64,000 nucleotides of DNA from Vampirovibrio sp. (GTDB taxonomy: Bacteria > Cyanobacteriota > Vampirovibrionia > Vampirovibrionales > JAJTHC01), in the NCBI GenBank assembly GCA_024998755.1, contig JACEUU010000003.1, positions 744,001 through 808,000 of the forward strand, in the 5' to 3' direction. A program made the position numbers and the translations under genes. A model generated the notes under the pieces. That model was not told the origin of the DNA, searched no databases, and saw nothing but the letters and a program-made list of their open reading frames with translations. Shown here piece by piece: positions 27,001-35,992 of the stretch (the stretch's first letter is position 1; each line of letters opens with the position of its first letter).

Positions 27001-27112
27001 CGGGAAGCCACGGCGAGCTTCCCCTACGGTCGTATTTTTGTAGGGGCTGGTCTCTGTGCCAGCCCGTCTGAAATGCGAATCTAAAAACGCTATTCAAACT
27101 TTAAATTGGTAT
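27001..27112. repeat. Cluster of two palindromes and a family A end
   Basis: 27001-27029 (CGGGAAGCC...GCTTCCCCTAC) and 27040-27068 (GTAGGGGCTGG...CCAGCCCGTC) are hairpins of the GTAGGGG family in opposite orientation. They are followed at 27088-27112 by ACGCTATTCAAACTTTAAATTGGTAT, the end of a family A repeat. A further perfect hairpin (TGGTCTTTATTTTAAAATAAAGACCA) lies at 27213-27238 before the next gene. The rest of 26967-27310 has no gene. Confidence 0.7.
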
Positions 27113-27310
27113 AAAACCCGATAGCACAAAAGTTAGGGCAACCTGTTTTTATCCTATTGTGATGTGATACAGGGTTCTAAATAATAACCTCACTGGTTGA
27201 ATCAATCCGCAAAATGGTCTTTATTTTAAAATAAAGACCAACAGACTTAACAAACAATTTTTAACGGGTATATTTGGGGTTACAATACAGGAAAAATAGG
27301 GGAAACAATA

Positions 27311-28018
27311 ATGATGATGATGGTCGGCTCTTTAAGAGTACCTGGTGGTTTTGCACTACCGCCTAGCAACCAACCTGTCGGTTTTACACCCGACCCTTTA
27401 ACGGCAATATCTAACCCAGGGGTTTACTATCGTGGTTTTAACGCACCGGATGGGTCGCCGTTGGGCTTATATAAAACAGGGCCTCGTCAAGATGGGTTTA
27501 TTTTGGGAGATGGTGCTCAATTTTTTGATGGGAATAGACTTTGGAATCGACGTATGGGCAGTGAAACGGTTTCAGCCCTTATTAATGATTTAGATTTGGT
27601 TGGTCTTCAAGTAGATCAAGATATTAAATGGCAACAGGGGCTAACCCCTTACCCACCTAATTATGATATCCCTAAAAATTATCCGCCACTTCCTGGTACG
27701 CCACTTAACCCATTTGGTGGGTTCCCAAATTATGCTATGCAAGGTGGCTTGGTGGGTATGCCCCCATTTAACGGTGGTACTTCGTTTGGTGGTACGGGAG
27801 GTGCAATACCGCAACAGGGCGTGCCTCAACAAGCCCCTATTCAAGGGCAACCACAGCAACAGCCTCAGCAACCTCAACAACCAGCACCTGCTGGCGGCAA
27901 TTTTGGTAGGCAGCCAGCTACTGGCGGTGTACAGCAACCACCACAACAGCCTCAGCAACCTCAACAGCCTCAACAACGTCAACAACCAGCACCTGCTGGC
28001 GGTAATGGTTGGCACTAA
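27311..28018 (+). CDS. Pro/Gln/Gly-rich protein of unknown function with a tandem-ATG start
   Basis: A 235-residue protein starting with four tandem ATG codons after an AGGGG ribosome site. The first 110 residues are a compact-looking region (YYRGFNAPDGSPLGLYKTG, FILGDGAQFFDGNRLW). The rest is Pro/Gly-rich and ends in two imperfect repeats of Gln/Pro runs, each closing with QPAPAGGN. No signal peptide or membrane helix is seen. The C-terminal repeat is probably length-variable. No family is recognised. Confidence 0.75.
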   Translation: MMMMVGSLRVPGGFALPPSNQPVGFTPDPLTAISNPGVYYRGFNAPDGSPLGLYKTGPRQDGFILGDGAQFFDGNRLWNRRMGSETVSALINDLDLVGLQVDQDIKWQQGLTPYPPNYDIPKNYPPLPGTPLNPFGGFPNYAMQGGLVGMPPFNGGTSFGGTGGAIPQQGVPQQAPIQGQPQQQPQQPQQPAPAGGNFGRQPATGGVQQPPQQPQQPQQPQQRQQPAPAGGNGWH

Positions 28019-28102
28019 CAACGGTTGGCTTATTATAGATAAAAACGGTTGTTAAAACCGGACGGCATCGCTTTTTGGTGGTAGTAAGGCTATAATAAGA
28101 AA

Positions 28103-28591
28103 ATGAACAGACTAACCAAGCAACTACAATACTACGCAGACTTGATTCTTCGGCTTTTGAATCGAGGGGTAGGGCGTACCTTGGTATGGCTAGGTTGGCA
28201 AACGGATAATCCAGATTCTGCCGTTGAAGGAGACTTCTACGTTAGAACGGGTAGTTGTAACCAGTGCGGGCAGTGTTGCCAAAATATTTATTTAACGTAT
28301 CGGCGTAAAGTTATTCAAAGCGTTGAAGTGTTTGGGCGTGTGCAGAAATTGCACCCTAAAGAATACGGTAGTTTTGAACCGATTGAAACCACTGCCACTG
28401 GCGTGGTGTTTAAGTGTAATGCCTTAGAAGAAGATAATAAATGCGGACGTTACCTGAGCCGCCCCGCTTTTTGTAGAACGTACCCCACGGAAGATAGCCT
28501 AATCCACGGCGGGAAATTACCGGCTGACTGTAGTTATATTTTTAAAGCGAAGCAATCGTTTACCAAGGTGTTGCAAGCCAATTTAAAGTAG
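28103..28591 (+). CDS. YkgJ-type cysteine cluster protein
   Basis: A 162-residue protein with GSCNQCGQCCQNIYL near residue 50, FKCNALEEDNKCGRY near 113 and RPAFCRTYP. This is the CxxCxxCC...C...C layout of the YkgJ/UPF0153 zinc- or iron-binding family. The function of the family is unsettled. The start ATG at 28103 is preceded by a long basic helix (about residues 1-35). It stands alone, followed by a family A repeat. Confidence 0.85.
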   Translation: MNRLTKQLQYYADLILRLLNRGVGRTLVWLGWQTDNPDSAVEGDFYVRTGSCNQCGQCCQNIYLTYRRKVIQSVEVFGRVQKLHPKEYGSFEPIETTATGVVFKCNALEEDNKCGRYLSRPAFCRTYPTEDSLIHGGKLPADCSYIFKAKQSFTKVLQANLK

Positions 28592-28616
28592 TCTTATTGC
28601 TTTTCTGTACCTTTTA

Positions 28617-28713
28617 ATACCAACTAAACGATTTAATAGCATACCAACCAGCTAAAGTTAGGAACGACAATCGATGAAACAATACGACATTCAATCTTTG
28701 AAATGGTATTAGT
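28617..28713. repeat. Complete short family A inverted-repeat element
   Basis: Starts TAATACCAACTAAACGATTT and ends ATTCAATCTTTGAAATGGTATTA, with inverted ends of about 25 bp. The inside reads ACCAACCAGCTAAAGTTAGGAACGACAATCG. This is the shortest complete copy in the window and defines the family boundaries. Confidence 0.8.
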
Positions 28714-28728
28714 GGGTATTTGAATAAA

Positions 28729-30492
28729 CTACTGGTAGGAAGTTTGGTTACTACCCACTACGCAATTTCGCCCTGCATTCTTGGCTTGATAGAGCCGGCT
28801 ATCTGCTTGTTCAAGCAGGGTTTTAATCTTTTCTTGCAGTAAATCAGATGTTAACATGGCCCCTTCAACAGGTTGTACCGAAGGGAGCGTGGTGGTAATG
28901 CCTGCACTCATTGTAACGTGAAGGGTTTGTTCATCTTCGCTATGAATTTCCAGTTTTTCAGCTACTAACTGCCTAATTCTGTCTACTAACTCAAAAGCAT
29001 CGGGTTCGCTGGTTTCGGGTAATAGAAAGACAAATTCTTCGCCCCCAAACCGGCAAACCACATCACTACGCCGTACTTGGGTTTGCAGTAAATTGGCTAA
29101 GGCTCGTAACACTTTATCACCGGTTAGGTGTCCGTAAGTATCGTTAAAATGTTTGAAATAATCCACATCAATAATCACCACAGAAAGTGGTCTGTCGGTT
29201 CGCATTGACCGGTCTAATTCTTGTTCAAAGCGTTGATAAAAAGCTCTGCGGTTTAATAAGCCGGTTAATTCATCACAAGAAGCTAAGGTTAAGGTTTTTT
29301 CAAACAGGGCGGCTCGGCTCAAAGCTTGGCTTAACAAATCGGCACTTTGTTCTAGGAAGTGAAGCGTTCGTTCAGTCCATTCTCTTGAATGGGTGGTTAC
29401 TTCGGGTGTGGCTTCATACCGTACTAATAGAAAGACCCCTTGAATGCTTCTTTCTTGTTCCATACTTCGGCGTTCCAAATAAATGGGTACTAACAACCCT
29501 TGTTCTACTTCTCTATGGGGTTCTAACACGCTAGCACAGTAGTGCTGTACTTGCTGGGCGGTTAAGGGCATTACACAGGTCGTTCTAAATGAAAGCGAGG
29601 CTTCGTAGCGTAACATTAATGAAGCGAATGCTTCTGAACAGGGGTGTTTTTCGCCAATTAAGGTTTCAATACCTTGTAACTTTTCAGCTTCCCAGTTAAG
29701 GGTTTCGGTATTTTTTGCCAAGTAAAAAACAGATTCTACATCTAAATATTGTTGAAAAACCTTGCCAATGTTTTCAATGGCTTCATGGGCTGCTAAAGCC
29801 CCTACTAAAAACCGACTTACTTCTTCTAAGGCTGCTTGTAGCTGATTAAGCTGGTTAATATGGCGTAAATGTAGCACTTGGGGCAGCAGGGGGCTTAGGT
29901 ATCTGCAAACCAAATCTAATTCCCACTCTAAATTGTCATCGGTATTAGGTAAGGTTGATTTCTTTTGTTTGATGATGGGTATGGCTAAACACCCAAACCA
30001 ATCCGTACCGAGCGTTAATTGTTTTTGTAATAAGTCCTTGGGGCTACCCAATAAATCGTTTAAAATGGTATCGGTTAATAATTCTAGTGGCTCAATGCGA
30101 AGGGGGCTGCCAACGCTCGCTTGGGCTACCAATAAGGGTTCTTCAGCCGTACCTGTATATAAAACTAAGGCACAGCGTGGAATATTTAAGACTGCCAAAA
30201 CAGAATCTAATAGTAGTTCTACCGCCAAATCAAAATTTTCAGGCAAGCTGACGCTAAACTGCCTTGCTACTTCCACTTCCTTTACCATGCCCATGGCAAC
30301 GGGTACGCTTAGGGAACGGCTATCTGTAGTGTTACCATCAACACCCACCGTTTCAGTAGGCACGGGTGTGCCATCGGTCGGTTCAATAAATGGATGATGT
30401 GAAGATTGGGGCATATTGGAAAAATTGTTACCTTTGGAAGCAGCACGTTGACTGTTAGGGATACTTTGGGGCAAGAGGGACTTTTTTTTCAT
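28729..30492 (-). CDS. Diguanylate cyclase with N-terminal GAF-like region
   Basis: The C-terminal GGDEF domain (about residues 405-580) has CDELTGLLNRRAFYQRF, the metal site VVIIDVDYFKHFND and the active loop FGGEEFVFLLPE. RRSD, five residues before GGEEF, is an intact inhibitory site, so product feedback is expected. The preceding 300 residues contain one or two GAF-like folds (LDVESVFYLAK, and a region with MPLTAQQV). No membrane helix is seen, so it is cytoplasmic. Product: cyclic di-GMP. It may feed the cellulose synthase in this window, but the link is not shown. Confidence 0.93.
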   Translation of the reverse strand: MKKKSLLPQSIPNSQRAASKGNNFSNMPQSSHHPFIEPTDGTPVPTETVGVDGNTTDSRSLSVPVAMGMVKEVEVARQFSVSLPENFDLAVELLLDSVLAVLNIPRCALVLYTGTAEEPLLVAQASVGSPLRIEPLELLTDTILNDLLGSPKDLLQKQLTLGTDWFGCLAIPIIKQKKSTLPNTDDNLEWELDLVCRYLSPLLPQVLHLRHINQLNQLQAALEEVSRFLVGALAAHEAIENIGKVFQQYLDVESVFYLAKNTETLNWEAEKLQGIETLIGEKHPCSEAFASLMLRYEASLSFRTTCVMPLTAQQVQHYCASVLEPHREVEQGLLVPIYLERRSMEQERSIQGVFLLVRYEATPEVTTHSREWTERTLHFLEQSADLLSQALSRAALFEKTLTLASCDELTGLLNRRAFYQRFEQELDRSMRTDRPLSVVIIDVDYFKHFNDTYGHLTGDKVLRALANLLQTQVRRSDVVCRFGGEEFVFLLPETSEPDAFELVDRIRQLVAEKLEIHSEDEQTLHVTMSAGITTTLPSVQPVEGAMLTSDLLQEKIKTLLEQADSRLYQAKNAGRNCVVGSNQTSYQ

Positions 30493-30896
30493 TGCAATAA
30501 ACCAAGGTTTCTCCGCAACGGTAGTGTTTTGCTACTTACTAACAAGGCTTTATCAACAGGTGTAAACCTTTTGACTGACAAATGAACTAAGTAGTATTGT
30601 AACGGAAAAGCAAATAGAAACAAGGGGAACAGCGTAGTAAGTTTTACAACTTACTACTACTATAAAGGTTTATAAAAAAGCGAAAATGTCTGTTTTAAGC
30701 AAAAACAAAAAAGAATTTACATTGCTTAATAAGTAGCATTTTTCTCTCATATGATTGTTTTTATTTAGATATAAACTAAATTAACTTTCTAGTTTGTATC
30801 AAAATGGCAAGTTAACCCAAAAGCGATTATTACCGAGCGAACCCTATTTATAAACACACTTACATTAGGCAACATAATGAATGGATTTTTACTACC
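30493..30896. other. Gene-free A/T-rich intergenic region
   Basis: A divergent intergenic gap between the diguanylate cyclase and the next plus-strand gene. It is A/T-rich and probably holds both promoters. I see no repeat family member and no convincing ORF. A partial direct repeat TTACAACTTACTACTAC occurs at about 30644. Confidence 0.4.
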
Positions 30897-31592
30897 ATGA
30901 TGATGAGCAATTCTTCCCGTCATAATAACAATGACCCCTACAACCATGAAAACCGTCAAACCTTTGTTTTGAAATGCGACAAACCCCGCTATGATGGTGG
31001 CGTTGAAGTAGATTTAGAACGGTACTTTGGGCGGAAATTGCAACCCAATATGAACCAAATGAAACGAGCTAGATTGGAAAAGAAATTGTTAGATTTATTG
31101 GCAGAAGGGGCGGAAGAATCTGAAAATGCCTTGGAAGCCGCAGCCTTTATTTCGGAACTTTCGTTTCATGAAGTGGAGGATGTGAAATTGGAAGAGGCTG
31201 GGTATAACCAGCAACGCCAAAGTTTAACCTTTTCACAGCTTTCATCCATGGCGTTGGATAAAGCCAATTTGGATAGAGCCACTAACCGTCGGCACCCCAT
31301 GGGGCCTTACGGTGCAGATTCTCAGACTATGCCAGCCATGAAAACGGATTCTAAATGGAGTTTAATTCGGCAGGTGTTGTTGCAAGGGCCACTGCAAGTA
31401 GCTATTAGTTTGGCTGGTATTGTTACCACTATGGTGGCAATGGCTAGTATTGGCTTAGGTACGAAGCACGTCAGCTTAAAACAACAAAGTTTGGAATTAA
31501 TGAAGGATTGTTCTGCTATGTTTTGGAAGGGCTGGTTGAATACCGTGCTGATTCCGTTTAAAACGGTACAAGTGGCGTTTGCAAAGGCTTAA
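30897..31592 (+). CDS. Protein of unknown function with a hydrophobic segment and tandem-ATG start
   Basis: A 231-residue protein opening with three tandem ATG codons and no ribosome site. Residues 40-110 are charged and helical (KRARLEKKLLDLLAEGAEE, ALEAAAFISELSFHEVEDV). A probable membrane helix follows at about 166-190 (QVAISLAGIVTTMVAMASIG). No family is recognised. Its build (polar N-terminus, one or two C-terminal helices, Met-run start) is like the products at 24193 and 55602. Confidence 0.75.
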   Translation: MMMSNSSRHNNNDPYNHENRQTFVLKCDKPRYDGGVEVDLERYFGRKLQPNMNQMKRARLEKKLLDLLAEGAEESENALEAAAFISELSFHEVEDVKLEEAGYNQQRQSLTFSQLSSMALDKANLDRATNRRHPMGPYGADSQTMPAMKTDSKWSLIRQVLLQGPLQVAISLAGIVTTMVAMASIGLGTKHVSLKQQSLELMKDCSAMFWKGWLNTVLIPFKTVQVAFAKA

Positions 31593-31620
31593 CCTACGGA
31601 TAATCATTCAAATAACACTG

Positions 31621-31655
31621 ATTGTAGTGGAGGGTTTCAAATTCTCCACTACAAT
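31621..31655. terminator. Bidirectional hairpin between convergent genes
   Basis: Arms ATTGTAGTGGAG and CTCCACTACAAT, 12 bp perfect, between the stops of the 30897 gene and the TOPRIM gene. It also resembles the GTAGTGG/GTAGGGG repeat family. Confidence 0.7.
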
Positions 31656-31659
31656 GGTT

Positions 31660-33042
31660 TTAAACACCCTTCAACCATACTAGTAAGCTATTCTCTTCCG
31701 CCTCATCTACCCCAACTAACCCCACAATTTTTGCGATGCCTTCCGCCAGTTCTCGTTTGTCAAACGTGGGGTAGCCCCACGCCAACCAAAACCGACGGAA
31801 GGTTTCACTGGCTCGTTCGCCTTTGGCTTTCGCATCTAACACAAAGGCTTCAAACACAGTGAAGCTGGGTATTTTGGCAGGCAAACCATGGGCTATAAAC
31901 GGGCTGGCAGCAGGGTCTTTTTCTTGCCCTACTTGCAATTGTTCTAGCACGGCATAAACCCACGTTAACGGATAAGTATCTTCCAGTTCGCCTTCAGTTA
32001 GCACCCACACGCTTAAAGCCGGATGCGTGTTATTGAGCGTGTGGGCTAACCGTATTAATTGGTCGGCTTCGGGTTGGGCGTCAGCATCTAGCAACACGCT
32101 AATGGGAACGTTCACCCATGAAAGCAGGGAAAGACATTTTTGTAGCGTGGCACTTTTACCGCCAGAAGCTAACACCCAAATGCCTTTTGCTTCAAAGCAG
32201 ATGCCCAAGGCGTTGCCTATGGCGGGTAGCAAACATCGTTCGCTTTGCCCTTCCACCAGCACAATTTTTTTGATGTTCGTAATACCCAAGGGTTCTTGTG
32301 TAGGGGAAGCCCCCCGTGGCTTCCCGTTGGCTATATTTGCTTGATAAGCTTGCCATAGCCTGTTGAGATAAGGGTAGTTATTTAATGCCGGCGTGTTTTT
32401 TGTTTGTTCTAATACCGCTAGCCATGGTAGGGTGTGTTGTTCCCATAACGCCCCCCATAGTGCTACTTCGGGTGATAACTGACCCTCTATCACACGGTTC
32501 AACCAGTGTGTGCCTAGGGTGCAGGCTTGGAAAAATTGGGTTAGGGTGTGAAGGGTGGTTTTATCTGGCACAAGGGGCGTGGTTGTTTGTAGCCACGGCT
32601 GCCATGCTACATCTGCTGGCCAAAGGGCTTTTAACCAGGGCTGTGGCTTGCATTGTTGTTCTTCCCACTGCCAAAAAAAGAGGTGTAATGCTTGGTTTTC
32701 TTCCGGTAAAGACTCTGTAACAGTGGCTTCAAGTAGGGCTTTGGTAACTTGTAGGCAGGCGGTTACAGACCATTCCTTGGGGGAATGGACTGTAGGCTTG
32801 GGGGGAATCCATAGTTTTAGTAGCCATTCTTTTAGCGTGTATTGTAGGCGTAATAGGGGGTCTTCAAACTTACATAGCCCGTTTAGTAGCCCTAGGCTTT
32901 GTTGGGTGGTGGGTAGTTTGAAGCAATAGGGAAGTAGGCCTTTGGCAAGGGTGTTTTCGCCCAGTTCTGTTGGTAAAACAGGGATGAGTTTTTCGCCTAT
33001 TTTATGGAATTTTAGGGTGGTGGGTTGTGGAAGTATTCCCAA
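31660..33042 (-). CDS. TOPRIM-domain protein, OLD-like nuclease part
   Basis: A 460-residue protein. A TOPRIM domain starts at about residue 255 with IKKIVLVEGQSERCLLPAIG (the conserved Glu), followed by VLASGGKSATLQKCL and the acidic ISVLLDADAQPEADQL. TOPRIM domains of this kind occur in OLD-family nucleases, but no ATPase domain is present here. The N-terminal 250 residues are Leu/Trp-rich, helical and unrecognised. A GTAGGGG-family palindrome (32300-32326) lies in frame and encodes GKPRGASPT just before the TOPRIM domain. The start is TTG with GGAT close upstream. Confidence 0.75.
   Translation of the reverse strand: MGILPQPTTLKFHKIGEKLIPVLPTELGENTLAKGLLPYCFKLPTTQQSLGLLNGLCKFEDPLLRLQYTLKEWLLKLWIPPKPTVHSPKEWSVTACLQVTKALLEATVTESLPEENQALHLFFWQWEEQQCKPQPWLKALWPADVAWQPWLQTTTPLVPDKTTLHTLTQFFQACTLGTHWLNRVIEGQLSPEVALWGALWEQHTLPWLAVLEQTKNTPALNNYPYLNRLWQAYQANIANGKPRGASPTQEPLGITNIKKIVLVEGQSERCLLPAIGNALGICFEAKGIWVLASGGKSATLQKCLSLLSWVNVPISVLLDADAQPEADQLIRLAHTLNNTHPALSVWVLTEGELEDTYPLTWVYAVLEQLQVGQEKDPAASPFIAHGLPAKIPSFTVFEAFVLDAKAKGERASETFRRFWLAWGYPTFDKRELAEGIAKIVGLVGVDEAEENSLLVWLKGV
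32300..32326. repeat. GTAGGGG-family palindrome inside a coding region
   Basis: GTAGGGGAAGCC-CCCCGT-GGCTTCCCG matches the intergenic copy at 43884-43910 except for one paired arm change (A-T in place of T-A). It is translated on the minus strand as a short Gly/Pro/Arg/Ser insert. Confidence 0.8.
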
Positions 33043-33168
33043 ATGGCATCCTTTAGTAGGGTTGGTAGCGTATCATCTATTACCAGTTTACCCAATAACT
33101 GTCCAAAAAGCCAAGCCTTTTCGTGCACTTTTGTCCCATATAGTAGTTTAAATAATTTGTTTCGTAGT

Positions 33169-33300
33169 GGCGTGATTTATTAGCCCTAGCGGTCTATGCG
33201 TTGCATCAGTCCGCACCTCAATCCCGAAACGGATGCAATAAATCGCACCACTACATAGAGAAAGCTATACGCTATTCAATCTTTTAATTGGTATTAGGGA
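33169..33300. repeat. GTAGTGGCG palindrome and family A end
   Basis: GTAGTGGCGTGATTTATT at about 33169 and AATAAATCGCACCACTAC at about 33240 are near-perfect inverted arms around 50 bases. They are followed at 33268-33297 by ACGCTATTCAATCTTTTAATTGGTATTA, the right end of a family A element. Confidence 0.65.
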
Positions 33301-33339
33301 GAGGACTAGGGTGAGGGATTCCTAAGTCCCCCTTATGTG

Positions 33340-33520
33340 TTGGTAGAATAAAACGGTGCTAGTCGATCGTCCATTCCCCTCGGCTCCAAACAACCGATTG
33401 TCAGCAAGATCACTAGCACCGTTTTACAAGGGATGCCATTTGAACAGATGCCCGAACTCTAACGTTCGTACCATAAGGCTAAATCCAAATCCCTATTTTT
33501 CTACCAAAGGAAATCCTACC
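33340..33520 (+). ncRNA. Candidate bridge-RNA region of the IS110 element
   Basis: The 5' non-coding part of the IS110 element. A 14-bp perfect stem (AAAACGGTGCTAGT at 33351 with ACTAGCACCGTTTT near 33412) encloses about 47 bases. A short hairpin CGAAC-TCTAAC-GTTCG follows. IS110-group elements are known to make a structured RNA from the region upstream of the recombinase that pairs with target and donor DNA. The assignment rests on position and folding; loop pairing to the flanks was not verified. Confidence 0.45.
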
Positions 33521-34420
<900 letters not shown>

Positions 34421-34501
34421 CACAGATGCTGACAAACCAACCAGCGAAAGACGGGAAAGACAATCGGTAATAGAACACGCTATTTCATGTTTGAATTAAT
34501 G

Positions 34502-35080
34502 TTACCTACCCACACACACCGAAGCATGCTGACAAATTTCTGTGCGAAACGGAGACCGAGGGTTCAAGCGTAAATGCTGTTCCCAAGCAGTAGTCATAGC
34601 CGTTTCTTCCGCCGTTGCTTGGTATAGTAACCCTAATAAAAACCACACGTGTCCTTCTTCTGGGTTCATTCGCAAATAGCTAGCAACATCCAACTTAGCT
34701 TGAGCAATCGTTCCCGTTTGCAAATACGCCTGCACCAATTCTTGATAGTAAACCGCAAAAGTCGGTTGTAACCGAATAGCGTGCATTAAGCTGGCAAAGG
34801 CTAATTCTTTATGCCCCAACCCAAAATAAGCCCTTGCTAACCTGCTATAAAACGTTGCCGTAGCAGGTTGATTCGGACAATACCGAATGGCATCCGTTAG
34901 TAATAAGCGTGCTTTTTCAAACTGCCCATCAGATAAGGCTAATTCCGCTTGATTGGCAATGACTGAAGCATTTGAAACGTAATAATGAGCGTTCAGCTGT
35001 GTATAAGCTTTAGCAGGGGAAGTTGTAAAACAAGCCAACATCAATCCAAGAAGCACCTGAATAAACCCGTTGTGTTTCAT
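34502..35080 (-). CDS. Exported TPR protein
   Basis: A 192-residue protein with an N-terminal signal peptide (MKHNGFIQVLLGLMLACFTT then SPAKA cleavage). Three or four tetratricopeptide repeats follow: ANQAELALSDGQFEKARLLL, FYSRLARAYFGLGHKELAFA, YYQELVQAYLQTGTIAQAKL and HVWFLLGLLYQATAEE. TPR proteins act as scaffolds; the partner is unknown. GGAG 7 bases before the ATG supports the start. It begins 15 bases after queC and is probably cotranscribed with it. Confidence 0.85.
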   Translation of the reverse strand: MKHNGFIQVLLGLMLACFTTSPAKAYTQLNAHYYVSNASVIANQAELALSDGQFEKARLLLTDAIRYCPNQPATATFYSRLARAYFGLGHKELAFASLMHAIRLQPTFAVYYQELVQAYLQTGTIAQAKLDVASYLRMNPEEGHVWFLLGLLYQATAEETAMTTAWEQHLRLNPRSPFRTEICQHASVCVGR

Positions 35081-35095
35081 GACAAAACTCCCATT

Positions 35096-35797
35096 TTAAA
35101 GGGTGGCTACTGGGACAGGGGTGTCATCTGCAAAAGGAATGGCTAACCCAACGGCTTTAACCGCCCGTTTAAGGTGTTGGCATGAAGCACATTTTCCGCA
35201 ATGCACATCACCCGCTTCATAACAGCTCCAGACATATTTAAACGGCAGAGCCAAAGTTTTACCCAATTGGGCAATTTCAATTTTGGTTAAATCACCCACG
35301 GGTGCCATTACTTGCACACAGTTGAGTGTAGAATACTTCAGCGTTTCATTCATTGATTCATAAAATGGCACGCCGTTATCAGGGAAACCCGCTTGGGCTT
35401 CATCCACATTAGCACCGAATGAAACATACTTTGCCCCGTAGGCTTCTGCCATAGCGGCGGCAATATTTAAGAATAATCCGTTGCGGTTAGGCACCCAAAC
35501 TTGATAAATTTCGGTTGGGTTGTCAATGTCTGACTCGCTTTTTAGCCCCTCGGGTAGTACTTCTTTCAACCAATCCAACGTTAGCACTTGGTAGGGTATA
35601 CCGTAGTATTGTGCCAATGAAGACGAGGCTTTACGTTCTTGTAGAAACGCTCGTTGCCCGTAATCAATCATTACGGCTCGTAATACATGGTAACGGGGGT
35701 CGGCTTCCAATTTCACTAGGCTAACCGCAGAATCTAGCCCGCCTGAAAGCAGGGCGATAACGGGTTCACCATGTTGCTGAGACTGAGATGTCATCAT
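35096..35797 (-). CDS. queC: 7-cyano-7-deazaguanine synthase
   Basis: ATP-dependent enzyme that makes preQ0 from 7-carboxy-7-deazaguanine for queuosine. The PP-loop ALLSGGLDSAVSL is near residue 15, VPNRNGLFLNIAAAMAE near 107, and the zinc site WSCYEAGDVHCGKCASC near the C-terminus has four Cys. The length of 233 residues is normal. The gene opens with two tandem ATG codons. It acts right after QueE (6496-7347). Confidence 0.96.
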   Translation of the reverse strand: MMTSQSQQHGEPVIALLSGGLDSAVSLVKLEADPRYHVLRAVMIDYGQRAFLQERKASSSLAQYYGIPYQVLTLDWLKEVLPEGLKSESDIDNPTEIYQVWVPNRNGLFLNIAAAMAEAYGAKYVSFGANVDEAQAGFPDNGVPFYESMNETLKYSTLNCVQVMAPVGDLTKIEIAQLGKTLALPFKYVWSCYEAGDVHCGKCASCQHLKRAVKAVGLAIPFADDTPVPVATL

Positions 35798-35844
35798 AAT
35801 GGGGTAACTTTCTACTTCACGTTGATGGATACATGAGGTTACGG

Positions 35845-35978
35845 AAAAAGGTCTATTGGGCGTGCTAATTTTGTTACTGCGGTACTCATTTCAGTTATTT
35901 ACCTAGTGTAAACGCCCTCATTGCGTTCTTCGTGCCTCATTATCCCATCCCACTAAACCTTTTTCCGTAACCTCACAT
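35845..35978. repeat. Family B inverted repeat
   Basis: The ends AGGTTACGGAAAAAGG and CCTTTTTCCGTAACCTC are perfect inverted arms. The core, GGCGTGCTAATTTTGTTACTGCGGTACTC...CGTTCTTCGTGCCTCATTATCCCATCC, matches those at 4592 and 41826, but the outer arms are different in sequence. It lies upstream of queC and 15 bases after the exonuclease gene. Confidence 0.8.
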
Positions 35979-35992
35979 AACGGTCATTACTG

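Noticed and set aside
27641..28021. 126-residue minus-strand ORF rich in Leu and Arg
   Set aside because: It is the antisense shadow of the Gln/Pro repeat region of the 27311 gene.
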